Positions 8,286-17,244 of a stretch of 64,000 nt of DNA are shown one piece after another (position 1 is the first letter of the stretch; every line of letters begins with the position of its first letter). The DNA comes from a virus. Under the pieces are notes generated by a model. It made no database searches, was not told the DNA's origin, and worked only from the letters and a program-made list of their open reading frames with translations. The stretch spans positions 23,222 to 87,221 of IMG/VR virus record IMGVR_UViG_3300036795_000108; one strand, written 5' to 3'. A program made the position numbers and the translations under genes.

Positions 8286-8294
8286 AGTATAACG
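8286..8294 (-). promoter_or_regulatory. recurrent CGTTATACT promoter-like motif (copy 2)
   Basis: Minus-strand TTGACGCTCCGTTATACTTA, 48 bp upstream of the start at 8238. The short gap 8239-8327 separates divergent gene sets; the plus-strand genes begin at 8328. Confidence 0.6.
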
Positions 8295-8327
8295 GAGCGT
8301 CAAGCGGATGTGATGTAGGCTCCCGCC

Positions 8328-8564
8328 ATGCCGAAACTCTGGACCCCACCAGCGGAGCCCGAACTCGAGCTAGGGCGCCGGCCCGGCATCCGCTTCAACG
8401 TGCCCGAAGCGCAGTTGCGCGCCGCGGTCCGGCAGCAGGCTGCGGCCGAGCAGATCCGCGCCGCCGAAGAGATCACCCGCGCTACCCGCCGTGCAGCCAA
8501 AGCCGCGAAGCGTAAGGCGCACGCGGTCGCTCGCAAACGCGCCCAGCTTGAGCGGCAGCGGTGA
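8328..8564 (+). CDS. small basic helical protein
   Basis: A 78-aa protein (MPKLWTPPAEPELELGRRPG) whose second half is an Ala/Arg/Lys helix (EEITRATRRAAKAAKRKAHA). It overlaps the next gene by GTGA. Likely a nucleic-acid-binding or structural helix; no family recognised. Confidence 0.55.
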   Translation: MPKLWTPPAEPELELGRRPGIRFNVPEAQLRAAVRQQAAAEQIRAAEEITRATRRAAKAAKRKAHAVARKRAQLERQR

Positions 8565-8773
8565 TGCGCCCCCGAGCTGCCCGGTCGATCGTGCGGTGGA
8601 TCTCCGCCGCGATGGACCGCAGCTACGCCGCCTACCTCGACAACCACGAGGAGCTGTCGCAGTCCTGGGCTGCTGTCTTCCGCTGGCGCCAGCGAGTTGG
8701 TCTGAAGCTCGCGGTCGTGATTGACCGTGACGCGGCGTTGGATCAGATGGCGAACGAAGGGTGGTGGGGATGA
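8561..8773 (+). CDS. small hypothetical protein (terminase-small/HTH-like fold possible)
   Basis: A 70-aa protein started at GTG 8561 (GTGATG; the ATG three bases later is equally possible). Contains MDRSYAAYLDNHEELSQSWA and a Trp-rich end. Overlaps both neighbours by four bases. Function unknown. Confidence 0.5.
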   Translation: MMRPRAARSIVRWISAAMDRSYAAYLDNHEELSQSWAAVFRWRQRVGLKLAVVIDRDAALDQMANEGWWG

Positions 8774-8994
8774 GACAGATCCCGCCGATGCCCAAGATCC
8801 CGGCCGACTACACGGCCCTCATCACCACGCACGACGGCTGGTGGTTCCGCTACACCGTCACCCGCCACCACGGCATGTTCAACCTGGAGCGCACGCACAG
8901 CCATCACCGCACACTACGCGGCGCACGGCGAAGCGCCCGACGGTGGACGGCTCGCAATGAGACATCCGAGCCGCAGGTCGTGGAGTGGACGTGA
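8770..8994 (+). CDS. small hypothetical protein
   Basis: A 74-aa protein from ATG 8770 (ATGA overlap), starting MRQIPPMPKIPADYTALITT. Basic and His-rich in the C-terminal half. Coupled to the glycosyltransferase-like gene that follows. Confidence 0.5.
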   Translation: MRQIPPMPKIPADYTALITTHDGWWFRYTVTRHHGMFNLERTHSHHRTLRGARRSARRWTARNETSEPQVVEWT

Positions 8995-9728
8995 CGGTCC
9001 CGCTCGTCATCGCCTGCCCCGCGTACCGTCGAGCTTGGATTCTCCCGAGGTGGTTTGACTCGGTCCAGGCCCAGCACCCGCCGGACGGAACGCGCTACGT
9101 GTTCGCGCTCAGCTACGACGAAGACGGCCGGGATCCCGACGGGACCGCCGCGGTGATTCAACAACGATGCCCCGCCGCGGAGATCCTCGACGTGCCCGGC
9201 ATCGGCTTCGAGGACTCCGAACGCGACAGCGAGCACCGCTACGCCTACCTAGCCGACATCCGCAACCGGCTGCTGCGGATCGTCGCGGCCATCGGACCGG
9301 CCTACTACCTGAGCCTCGACAGCGACATCCTCATGCGCCCAGACGCGCTCTCCGCCCTCCTGCGGGCCGCAGACGGCAGGGGCGCAGTCGGCGGCCTTAT
9401 CGACATGGGAGGCGCCCAGATGCCCGGACACTGGTCCTGGATGCACCTCGACGGCGACGACGCCTACCGCTCCAACCAGAGGGTCCCGCTCGCGACTGAC
9501 TGGCCCGGACCGATCGGCGAGAACGAGGCGATGCCGCAACTCCCCAGTCGCCTGCGGGTCGGCGTCATCATGGGCTGCAAGCTGATGAGCCCCAACGCCT
9601 ACCGCAACGCCCGCTACGCCGACCACGTCGACGGCGAAGACGTCGGCTGGGCAATCCAAGCCCGTGCGATGAACGTGCCGCTCTGGCTCGTCCCGGCCGC
9701 CCGAGGCGAGCACATCCTGCGCTACTAG
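8991..9728 (+). CDS. GT-A glycosyltransferase-like protein
   Basis: A 245-aa protein from GTG 8991 (GGAG five bases upstream, GTGA overlap). It opens with VPLVIACPAYRRAWILPRWF and carries LSLDSDILMRPDALSAL, a DXD metal motif typical of GT-A enzymes, plus DHVDGEDVGWAIQARA (acidic acceptor-site region) and a His near the C-terminus (GEHILRY). It is the third glycosyltransferase-like gene and is likewise plus-strand. Its stop overlaps the convergent minus gene by four bases. Donor and acceptor unknown. Confidence 0.65.
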   Translation: MTVPLVIACPAYRRAWILPRWFDSVQAQHPPDGTRYVFALSYDEDGRDPDGTAAVIQQRCPAAEILDVPGIGFEDSERDSEHRYAYLADIRNRLLRIVAAIGPAYYLSLDSDILMRPDALSALLRAADGRGAVGGLIDMGGAQMPGHWSWMHLDGDDAYRSNQRVPLATDWPGPIGENEAMPQLPSRLRVGVIMGCKLMSPNAYRNARYADHVDGEDVGWAIQARAMNVPLWLVPAARGEHILRY

Positions 9729-10072
9729 GCCACGCGGCTGTCGGCATGCTCAGCCAGCGCCCGCAGACGCTCGGCCAGTAGCAGCGCCTGACGTCTGGTC
9801 AACTCGCCGCAACGCTTGTCCTCCGACCACGGCGGCGCCGCCAACCCCAGCCACAGCGACCGGGCCGACACCAATCCCATCCGCCTCGGCCACGACATCA
9901 CGTCGAGCGCGCGGACGTTACGCAGCTCCGCGGGGGCCTGCTCTAGCAACTCCGCGACCATCCGCAGTCCCGCCGGCCGCGACGCCGCACGGACACGATG
10001 GTGATGGCGGGCCTGCAGCTTGCGCGCCCGCGTCGCCTTATCGAACGACGGGACTCTCCTCAAGTCGACCAT
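9725..10072 (-). CDS. basic DNA-binding protein, possibly mIHF-like
   Basis: A 115-aa protein with GGAGGAGG upstream of ATG 10072. A basic N-terminal helix (KATRARKLQARHHHRVRAAS) is followed by ELLEQAPAELRNVRALDVMS and GELTRRQALLLAERLRALAE. This order (helical arm, L..AP..V/A..VM, LT.RQ..LL..L) resembles the H2TH-type mycobacterial integration host factor. The match is by eye only. It stands alone behind its own TATACT motif. Confidence 0.4.
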   Translation of the reverse strand: MVDLRRVPSFDKATRARKLQARHHHRVRAASRPAGLRMVAELLEQAPAELRNVRALDVMSWPRRMGLVSARSLWLGLAAPPWSEDKRCGELTRRQALLLAERLRALAEHADSRVA

Positions 10073-10106
10073 TTCCTCCTCCTCCGCAGGGAGATCATAG
10101 GCCGAG

Positions 10107-10115
10107 GAGTATAAC
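10107..10115 (-). promoter_or_regulatory. recurrent CGTTATACT promoter-like motif (copy 3)
   Basis: Minus-strand AGCGTTATACTCCTC, 35 bp upstream of the start at 10072. It lies immediately downstream of a strong hairpin that may end transcription of the lysis genes. Confidence 0.6.
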
Positions 10116-10123
10116 GCTGAACA

Positions 10124-10159
10124 GGAGCCCCCGGCGCGAGACGCGGAACGCCGAGGGCT
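10124..10159 (-). terminator. GC-rich hairpin, possible terminator of the lysis operon
   Basis: On the minus strand GAGCCC(T)CGGCG pairs with CGCCG(G)GGGCTC around a 12-base loop, about 30 bp after the last lysis-region gene. There is no U-tract, so intrinsic termination is not certain. Confidence 0.45.
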
Positions 10160-10187
10160 CTACCGTCCAGGCTACGCAACCGGAAGG

Positions 10188-10430
10188 CTACTCCGTTGCC
10201 TGGGCCTCCAGGAACTGCTTGACCTGCTCGGTGCTGAACACCTCCACGTTCGTCACCGCGTCGTCGCAGACGATCACGCTGACATCCCGCGGCAGGCGAC
10301 CATGCAGAAGGCCCTTCGCGCGCTCCATCGCCTCCCGGGTCGCGTTCTTCATCCGGACGACCACCACATCCCCCGACTTGGGCGTGAACGCCTTCATCTC
10401 CTCGATCTCCGATGGCTGCTCGACGGTCAT
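10188..10430 (-). CDS. hypothetical protein of the lysis region
   Basis: An 80-aa protein (MTVEQPSEIEEMKAFTPKSG) overlapping the stop of the holin-like gene by ATGA. Alternating beta/alpha pattern (DVVVVRMKNATREAMERAKG, VSVIVCDDAVTNVEVF). No transmembrane segment. Function unknown; its place suggests a role tied to lysis timing or simply co-expression. Confidence 0.55.
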   Translation of the reverse strand: MTVEQPSEIEEMKAFTPKSGDVVVVRMKNATREAMERAKGLLHGRLPRDVSVIVCDDAVTNVEVFSTEQVKQFLEAQATE

Positions 10431-10891
10431 GCCGGGCTCGCATCGTTGCTGATCGCCGGGCGAGCGTTCGTGCCGCCACCCAGTTTGACTGAGATCCCCG
10501 ACGGCTTCCACACCACGACATGGGTCAGGAACGCCGCGATGACCGCCGAAATCACGAGCTGGTAGGTCGTGTTGTTGAACCCGATCACGTTGGTCGACAG
10601 CGCCGTGTAAAGAGCCGACGCGCCGGCCGCGACTAACGCTAGGACGATCCCCTTGATCGGCTCTGACACCCACGGCGCGTAGTGATTCAGGACGTAGGTC
10701 ACCAGCGGAACCAGCGAGCCGATCACCAGCGTCCAAAGCTGGGTCTGGGGCAGCACCAGATAGGTCGGCGTCTTGACCGGCACGTCCGCGAGCGCGTTGC
10801 CAGCCACCGCGAGCATGACCAGCAGGAACACGAACGTCGCCCCCAGTAGCAGCAGCCATCGCCGCGACTGCCGTCTTGCGACTCCCTGCAT
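10427..10891 (-). CDS. holin-like membrane protein
   Basis: A 154-aa protein with AAAGGAGGA before ATG 10891. A basic N-terminus (GVARRQSRRW) precedes four hydrophobic segments at about residues 12-33, 47-66, 73-93 and 105-127. It follows two lysin-like genes. Holins make the membrane lesion that releases or activates endolysins; holin identity here rests on topology and position, not on a family match. Confidence 0.55.
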   Translation of the reverse strand: MQGVARRQSRRWLLLLGATFVFLLVMLAVAGNALADVPVKTPTYLVLPQTQLWTLVIGSLVPLVTYVLNHYAPWVSEPIKGIVLALVAAGASALYTALSTNVIGFNNTTYQLVISAVIAAFLTHVVVWKPSGISVKLGGGTNARPAISNDASPA

Positions 10892-10904
10892 AGAGATTCC
10901 TCCT

Positions 10905-11432
10905 TTAGAGCAGCCCGCCGACGGCGAGCAGGGTTGGGTAGTGACCGCGCGCCACGTGGTACGCGGTCTCATCCTTGTAGCGGACGTAGTTAGACGAGAA
11001 CGCCAAACCGTGTGAGCAAAGCAAGGGGTTATCGCCATCGGGCTGCATCACCATCGTGACGTGAACGCTGCCGCTGGGCCCGTAGGTGATGATCGTCCCG
11101 GCGCGTACATTCGCGATGCCCTCGAAGTGCGGGAGTACCTGCCACATGTCCTCGCTGTCGGCCTCAAAGCCAAAGCGGCCGAAGCCCTTCCAGCCCGACC
11201 ACTTAGTAGTCCAATTGATCGTGGCACGACAATCGGCAGGCCACTTATCGCCAGCCTTGAAACGCTGCTCGGCCACCGCCATGCTGTACGGCAGCCAGTT
11301 CAAGCCACCCCCGAACTCATAGCTGATCGACTTCGGGCCGTGAGCGACGAGAAACGCGCAGTGAGCAACCGCTCCCGTCCGCCGCTTCTCAGCACTGACC
11401 TTCTTCGCGCCCGGCGTCCACAGCGATGTCAC
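10905..11432 (-). CDS. NlpC/P60-like (C40) cysteine peptidase, putative endolysin
   Basis: A 175-aa protein from GTG 11432 (GTGA overlap with the upstream lysin). Segment ADCRATINWTTKWSG carries the candidate nucleophile Cys (about residue 68), and SVHVTMVMQPDG the candidate His (about residue 123), in the order seen in NlpC/P60 and related phage peptidases. GTIITYGPSG between them is the usual strand before the His. No signal peptide. Likely cleaves peptide bonds in peptidoglycan together with the DUF1906 protein. Confidence 0.65.
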   Translation of the reverse strand: MTSLWTPGAKKVSAEKRRTGAVAHCAFLVAHGPKSISYEFGGGLNWLPYSMAVAEQRFKAGDKWPADCRATINWTTKWSGWKGFGRFGFEADSEDMWQVLPHFEGIANVRAGTIITYGPSGSVHVTMVMQPDGDNPLLCSHGLAFSSNYVRYKDETAYHVARGHYPTLLAVGGLL

Positions 11433-12619
11433 GAATACGCCTTCTCGATCTTCGCTACCACCGTCTGCCGATGGCGATACTCGCGGTTCAGCGACAGGCA
11501 GCGACGATGAGTCACCACACGGTTGATCGGCTTCAGCGCCTTCGTGGTGGCATGCAACGCCTTCTCGCGCTTGGCTCGCTTGGTATGGGGATGCTGGTGC
11601 AGTTGCTTGCGGAAGTAGGTCCGGCGAGCCACCAGCGTCGAATAGACCTTGACCTCCTTCACGCAGCCGCGCGACCGGTACAGGTGACGGTTGTGCTGCT
11701 CGCTGAGCAGATCGCCCGCGACCTCCTTATGGATCGTCCGGCACGTCTTCGAGCCCGCCGCGTGCTTACCGAAGCAGATCGGCCGGGCCGGCTTCTGCTT
11801 ATACGGGACCTGGCCGTAATCCGCGCAGCTCGCATAGTCATAGTCGACGCTGTAGCCCGACAGGTAGTGATTGATCGACGCCTGATACAGGCACGCCCGG
11901 GAGCGGTGCCCGTAGCTCCAGGCGACCGTCTGCCAGTCGTTACGAGCCGTCGTCAGACCATCGGCCTCCAACCCCGCGACGACCGCATCGGAGCCGTAGA
12001 CACCCGTCCGGGATCCCAGCACCGACTTGACCCCGGTGAAGTAGCTGCGCACCGCCGCGGCCGACGTTTCGGTATCCACCGCGAAATGGATCGGAACGTA
12101 GGTCGGGAAGCCGACCTCCGCGGCCTCGTGTCGCGCCGCCTCCGCATCCCTCACGCCACTGGAATAGCCGGTCAGGGCTCTAGCCGCCGACGTCTCCCAG
12201 ACGACGCACGCGGCGCCGTGGGCCTCCCAGGCCCGCAAGCCCGCCGCCGTCCAGTCCTTACCGCCCGGATAGCCGCTCAGGTACGTGCAGTCGAACTTGG
12301 CGTAGGCGATCCTCGTGCTGACCGCCCCGTAGCTGTCAACACCGAACGTCGACGCTGACGCCTTCGGGGCCGGCAGGGTCGGAAGCTGAGCCTGGCCCGG
12401 CGCGGCCGCAGCGCACTGCATGTAGTAGCCCGGTGCCTGCGGATCAGCCGGGCACGGCTTGCCCTTCACCGGCGTCACGACCGGCGGGGTCGCGACCGCC
12501 CGGATCGTCGTTGAGGATCCCGGGCCGATCACCCCGACCGACAACAGCACAACCGCGGCGATCAGCAGGACCAGTGCAACGGCCCCCATGACGACGCGCA
12601 CCAGCGTCTGCCTGTTCAT
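11429..12619 (-). CDS. membrane-anchored DUF1906 (glycoside hydrolase-like) lysin
   Basis: A 396-aa protein with GAGGAGCGAGG before ATG 12619. Residues 7-30 form an N-terminal transmembrane or signal anchor (VVMGAVALVLLIAAVVLLSV). From about residue 92 (FGVDSYGAVSTRIAYAKFDC) to residue 270 the sequence follows the DUF1906/Rv2525c-like TIM-barrel pattern, including HFAVDTE and SVDYDYASC. The C-terminal 120 residues are Lys/Arg/His-rich and may bind cell-wall polymers. Probable muralytic enzyme of the lysis module. Confidence 0.7.
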   Translation of the reverse strand: MNRQTLVRVVMGAVALVLLIAAVVLLSVGVIGPGSSTTIRAVATPPVVTPVKGKPCPADPQAPGYYMQCAAAAPGQAQLPTLPAPKASASTFGVDSYGAVSTRIAYAKFDCTYLSGYPGGKDWTAAGLRAWEAHGAACVVWETSAARALTGYSSGVRDAEAARHEAAEVGFPTYVPIHFAVDTETSAAAVRSYFTGVKSVLGSRTGVYGSDAVVAGLEADGLTTARNDWQTVAWSYGHRSRACLYQASINHYLSGYSVDYDYASCADYGQVPYKQKPARPICFGKHAAGSKTCRTIHKEVAGDLLSEQHNRHLYRSRGCVKEVKVYSTLVARRTYFRKQLHQHPHTKRAKREKALHATTKALKPINRVVTHRRCLSLNREYRHRQTVVAKIEKAYS

Positions 12620-12672
12620 CCTCGCTCCTCGTCCGTTCGCGTGCCGAGGATGCTAGGGAAGTCCGCAGGCGC

Positions 12673-12996
12673 CTACTTCGAGCGTGACCGGCGCCCCCGG
12701 GGCTTCGACGCGGGCTTCTCGTCCTCGCCGGACATCGCCTCCGCCACGACCCCGTCGACCTCGGTCAACTCCACGATGCGTCCCAGACCCCGCAGGAACC
12801 CCACAGCGGCCGTCATCCGATCCGGCCCGATGTCCTTGCCCTCCCCCCAGTTGCGAAGCTGAGATTCGTCGCAGCCGGGCTGCCGGTGGACGTAGTTATA
12901 GACCGCGTTCGCGTCCTGGATGAGCTGATCGAGATCATCGCCATTCACGTCGGCATGGAGCCGCGCGTGGATGGTCTTGTCGGAGAAGAACGCCAC
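12673..12996 (-). CDS. hypothetical protein (winged-helix-like)
   Basis: A 107-aa protein from GTG 12996 with TTAGGA upstream. Contains YNYVHRQPGCDESQLRNWGE and AAVGFLRGLGRIVELTEVDG, a spacing compatible with a winged helix, and ends in a Lys/Arg tail (KPRGRRSRSK). It lies between the tail and lysis genes. Regulatory role possible but unproven. Confidence 0.5.
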   Translation of the reverse strand: MAFFSDKTIHARLHADVNGDDLDQLIQDANAVYNYVHRQPGCDESQLRNWGEGKDIGPDRMTAAVGFLRGLGRIVELTEVDGVVAEAMSGEDEKPASKPRGRRSRSK

Positions 12997-13017
12997 GGGC
13001 GAATCCTAACCGACCGA

Positions 13018-16000
13018 TCAGCCCGATCCGACAAGGACCAGCAGCGACACCACGTAGCCCACCGTGCAGGTCACCGAGCTGCTCGTCGTCAACCGGACCA
13101 CCATCTGAGGCTCGACCGCGTTGTTGCGCCCAACCGCGTTAGAGATATCCAGCACGCCCGTCGTCAGCACGGTCTGCCCCGTGTCCTGGCCGTTGACCTC
13201 CACCGCGAACGACGTCACCTGATCGGACTTCGACAAGATCGTCAACGTCGCCTGGCGCACCGTCGCGAGATCCACCGGCAACGGGACCGTCGAATACGCC
13301 GGAGCCAGCACCTGGGTGCCCGTACGCTCCACGAGCTGCCCCTGGAACTGCCGGCGGTCGCTCGTGAACTGCCGGATGAACCGGCGCATCGCGAACTCGA
13401 AGTTGCGTTGGCGATCGCGAAACGACACCGACGTCTGCCCGATCCCGTCCCGATACCAGATGCGGGTCAGCGACATGAGCTGCCGCGGGGTGATGTCCTT
13501 GATGAAGATCTCGGGCATCTGCACCCGCAGACCGTCACCTGGCTGCCAGTCGAACTCCGCCAACTGTTGACTCAACGGCCATGTGTCCTGCATCGACCGG
13601 GGCGCCGACGCGTCCGAGGTGATCTGCTGCCACGCCTCCGAACGAAACTCAAGCAGCGTCTCAAGCTGCAACACGAGCAGCGACATCTCCGTCGTGGCCG
13701 GCAGCGACTCCGACTCCGACAGCACATAGGAGTGCGCTTTGAGGATGTCGAAGTCGAACGCCTCGGCCGTCAACGATCCCGTGTTACTCCCACCGAGGCC
13801 CTGTGCCGATGCGAGATCGGTCATGGCGTTGTCCTCGGCCGTGCTCGTCTCCTGCGGGTTCGCGGCATTCGTCCCATCCAGGATGTAGTCCGTGTCGCGA
13901 CCAACCCGCGCCTGCGGGATCACCGCGCCCGGGAAGTAGCCCGACTCCAACGCCATCGGTACCGACTTCCACTGGTAGGCGAAGCTCTCCCCAATCGTTG
14001 ACTGCAACGTGTCGAAGTAGGAGTCCTGCGGCGTCACCTGCTGGGTGAAGCACCCGTACGGCGCGAGCGACGTCGATGAGCAGACATCACCCGAGGAGTC
14101 GGTGAACCCGACCGTCGTGGACAGACCCGAGTCCTGGGAATGGTAGATGTACTCGAACACCAGCGGGTACCAGCCGTCGGTGTCGCCGAGCGCCGTGCGT
14201 AGATCCGGCGAGGTCCCCCGGAGCGTCTCGCTCGTATAGTCCCCGATGGTCTCGTGCGCGGCGTTGTAATGGTGGGAGATCTGCGCTACTGAAAGCAAAT
14301 ACGGGTATATCGCGACCTCACCGAGGTCCCCGGCGAACGACTGGATCACAGTGGACGGCTCCCCTGTAGCGAACCCAAGTGACTGTGCCGCTACGTCAAC
14401 AACGCCGAGCGTCCCGGTCCACGCAAGTGCCCCATCGATATACAGCGACGAGCCGTTAGTTACCCCACTATCGAACCGCAGGACGACATGATGAAATGTC
14501 TCATAGCCCGGAGCGGCACTGGTGTTGTACTGCGTGTTCGTCGCGAAGTCATAGACGCAGAACGTCGTGTCATTGAGGAACACGCCCCAGGCGTCCTGCT
14601 TCACGACTATGCCCGATAGGTCCCCCGTGTCGGGGAAACCATTGACCGACGCCCAGAACTCGACCGAGCATGTTGTGAACGCCGCCTCGGCCGCCGATCC
14701 GAGATATGCGTAGGCGTTCGCCGTCTCGCCCGGTGGCGTGTTCCCGAAGCCGATGCAGGTCGCCGTATCACCGGTGATCGACTCGGTAAGCGACAGGACA
14801 TGCGTTCCGGAGCCGTTCACCGCCCCGGAGTAGACGGCGTCCTCGACGTTCCCCGCCCTGTCGAACATGCTCGTGCCGCTCGTCTCGCCCATCTGGAAGT
14901 AGCAGTAGGGGTTATCAGCAAGCACCGTCGTGGAATACGCAGGTAGTGTCGCCGAGGAGCAGAGGATCGACTCGCCCACCCGGGTCTTGCCGACCCACAT
15001 CGCCTGCGAAACGTTCAACGCCGCGAGTTTCAACACTACAGGCGAACCGCTACTGAGGTTCAGGTAGATGGCGCCCGTCCATCGCACATACGCTGACAGC
15101 GCGTTGCCGAGCGCGTTCGGCAGCCAGCCGGGAGCGCCCGCTGCCGCCGTCGCCGTGTTCGTCCCCGGCGGACTTGCCGACGTGGTGCTGGAAACGTTCC
15201 TGTCCGTGAAGGTCGCAGACGGCTGATCCGTCAGGTACTTCTCAGATCCCGACGTCGTGCTGCGATAGATCTTGTATCCGATCGCGCCGCTGACCGCACC
15301 CCACGTCAGAGTCGGGATGAAGTTGCCCGTCGTGTTCGCCGTCGGCGCGGGACTGCTCGTGATCTGCTCGCCGTAGCCGCCGATCTCCACCGACGTCTGG
15401 GACGCGAAGACCGAATCGCAGAGGTAGTACGGGTTGGTCGGCGAGTCATAGGCTAGATAGATGTTGTACCCCACAGCACCTGGCACCGCCGACCAGCTCA
15501 ACAGCACTACGGTATTCGCGATGTTGTTCGAGCCCTCGGCGTTGCTGACCGTCGTTTCGCCGCCGCCGGCGACATAGGCCGTGACGACCCAGAAGCACAG
15601 TCGCGACGAACCCGTGTTCCCTGCCGCGGGATAGCTCACCACGGCCTGGGTCGGTGCAGAAAGCGGACCCGGTGACGCGACCTCGACCTCCGTTGACGCC
15701 GTCGTCTCACCGTTGCTGTTGAAAGCGGTCAGCTTGTAGTAGACCGTCTCGCCGTCCGTGAAGCCAGACCCATAGTTCGAGGAACTGATCGATATGCCAC
15801 TCGGCACCGGCAGCGTCCCCGCAGCGGAATCGAATAGAAGCCCCGTATCGACGCGCACCGCTGACGGGTTCAAGGTCGGCGGCACCGCACCGTACTGCCC
15901 CGACGCAACGCCCGTGTCCGGCGTCCCGACCGAAGCGAGTGACGTGTCGTAATACTCGCCCTGAAGCCCACCGCTTGACGGTGGCGACGGCAGGAAGTAA

Positions 16001-17244
16001 TCCCCCGACTGGCCACCGTTCAACGGCGGGGTCGTGCGGCGCACCACGATGTAGTCGACGCTCACCGAATCGCCCGGCGAACCGCCGACGTAGACGAACG
16101 GACGCGCGTCGTGATGCGTCGTCGGGAACGACACGCGCGGCGATACCGCTATGAGCTGCCCGTCGAGGTAGTAGTAGACCCATCGTTCGCGCGCCTCGAT
16201 CGCCAACGTGTACGGCGGCGCGAACTGGTTGGCCGCATCAAGCAGCGCCGTCGCGTTCGCCGGCCACGACCGCCACAGGGCGAGTGACGGATCAATCGCG
16301 CCCGGATCGATCGTGACCGCATAGACATCGCCCGTCTCGGGCACAAGCTGGATCGTGTAGACGCCGAGGCCCGCGTTCGCGAGCGTCCCAGGGATCGCCG
16401 AGGTCGCGTCACCCACACCGAAACAGACGGTCGGGGCCGCGGCTAGGAAGCTCGCCGCGGAGATCGAGCACTCCATCCTCCAGCATGAGTGATCGGCCAT
16501 GCCCGCATCCGTCAACGGCCAGCTCGACGTGCTCCCATCGTAGGCGTACAGGTAGGCGCCGGTCGCGCCGGTCGGGATCGTCAGCACCACGTTGCTGTTG
16601 CCGTCCAGCGCCGCGCCGCCATACCACGCCCACGCACCATCCGACGTCGAATAGACGCCCGAACCCAGGTACGGCTGGTGCGCCCACGGCGCCGAATCAT
16701 CAAAGTCGTCGGAGACGATCCCCTGCCAAGCCCGGGTGTAGAACTCGAACACGTCGCGTGGCGCGTGATTCCAGAAACCGCTCGCCGTCTCGCGCGTCTT
16801 CTTGAAGATCTCCGTCACATCCCGGCAGACGATCGACAGGGCGTCCTGGGTCGTCGTCTCCGACACCGGGGTGCCCGTCTGCACCAGTTCGTTCTGCCCG
16901 CGGATCACCTCGATGTACTCATCGCCCGGCATGTAGCCGAAGACCTGACCGCTGCCATCCGGATCCGGCGTGTCGGAGTAGTAGTAGAGCCGGTCGACGT
17001 TGTTACGGCCGTCCGAACCGACCGGTGGAAGCTGGACGGTCATCTCGGAGCTGTCGTTCAGGACCGGGTCCTGCTCGACCTGCTGGAAGCCGCCCGTGCC
17101 GTTCAGACCCTTGCTTGCCGACGTGATCCACGAATAGCCGAAGATCGGATCGACATACGCCCCCGGCGTCCCCGCAGGCACCATCTGAACGAGACGCAAC
17201 CGGACCCTCTCCGGGAACTGAAGCGCGGACTTGCGGTTCGCCAT
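13018..17244 (-). CDS. large minor tail protein with FN3-like repeats and a LamG domain
   Basis: A 1408-aa protein coupled to the upstream tail gene by TGATG. The N-terminal 250 residues (VRLRLVQMVPAGTPGAYVDP, then acidic/Tyr-rich) look like a baseplate-attachment part. Residues about 480-700 hold fibronectin III-like segments (GETVYYKLTAFNSNGETTAS, VPGAVGYNIYLAYDSPTNPY, VSGAIGYKIYRSTTSGSEKY). Residues about 770-995 form a laminin-G/concanavalin-like domain (CYFQMGETSGTSMFDRAGN, SVEFWASVNG, SSLYIDGALAWTG, AGDLGEVAIY). The tail is distal; such modules bind host glycans. No catalytic site seen. Confidence 0.75.
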   Translation of the reverse strand: MANRKSALQFPERVRLRLVQMVPAGTPGAYVDPIFGYSWITSASKGLNGTGGFQQVEQDPVLNDSSEMTVQLPPVGSDGRNNVDRLYYYSDTPDPDGSGQVFGYMPGDEYIEVIRGQNELVQTGTPVSETTTQDALSIVCRDVTEIFKKTRETASGFWNHAPRDVFEFYTRAWQGIVSDDFDDSAPWAHQPYLGSGVYSTSDGAWAWYGGAALDGNSNVVLTIPTGATGAYLYAYDGSTSSWPLTDAGMADHSCWRMECSISAASFLAAAPTVCFGVGDATSAIPGTLANAGLGVYTIQLVPETGDVYAVTIDPGAIDPSLALWRSWPANATALLDAANQFAPPYTLAIEARERWVYYYLDGQLIAVSPRVSFPTTHHDARPFVYVGGSPGDSVSVDYIVVRRTTPPLNGGQSGDYFLPSPPSSGGLQGEYYDTSLASVGTPDTGVASGQYGAVPPTLNPSAVRVDTGLLFDSAAGTLPVPSGISISSSNYGSGFTDGETVYYKLTAFNSNGETTASTEVEVASPGPLSAPTQAVVSYPAAGNTGSSRLCFWVVTAYVAGGGETTVSNAEGSNNIANTVVLLSWSAVPGAVGYNIYLAYDSPTNPYYLCDSVFASQTSVEIGGYGEQITSSPAPTANTTGNFIPTLTWGAVSGAIGYKIYRSTTSGSEKYLTDQPSATFTDRNVSSTTSASPPGTNTATAAAGAPGWLPNALGNALSAYVRWTGAIYLNLSSGSPVVLKLAALNVSQAMWVGKTRVGESILCSSATLPAYSTTVLADNPYCYFQMGETSGTSMFDRAGNVEDAVYSGAVNGSGTHVLSLTESITGDTATCIGFGNTPPGETANAYAYLGSAAEAAFTTCSVEFWASVNGFPDTGDLSGIVVKQDAWGVFLNDTTFCVYDFATNTQYNTSAAPGYETFHHVVLRFDSGVTNGSSLYIDGALAWTGTLGVVDVAAQSLGFATGEPSTVIQSFAGDLGEVAIYPYLLSVAQISHHYNAAHETIGDYTSETLRGTSPDLRTALGDTDGWYPLVFEYIYHSQDSGLSTTVGFTDSSGDVCSSTSLAPYGCFTQQVTPQDSYFDTLQSTIGESFAYQWKSVPMALESGYFPGAVIPQARVGRDTDYILDGTNAANPQETSTAEDNAMTDLASAQGLGGSNTGSLTAEAFDFDILKAHSYVLSESESLPATTEMSLLVLQLETLLEFRSEAWQQITSDASAPRSMQDTWPLSQQLAEFDWQPGDGLRVQMPEIFIKDITPRQLMSLTRIWYRDGIGQTSVSFRDRQRNFEFAMRRFIRQFTSDRRQFQGQLVERTGTQVLAPAYSTVPLPVDLATVRQATLTILSKSDQVTSFAVEVNGQDTGQTVLTTGVLDISNAVGRNNAVEPQMVVRLTTSSSVTCTVGYVVSLLVLVGSG

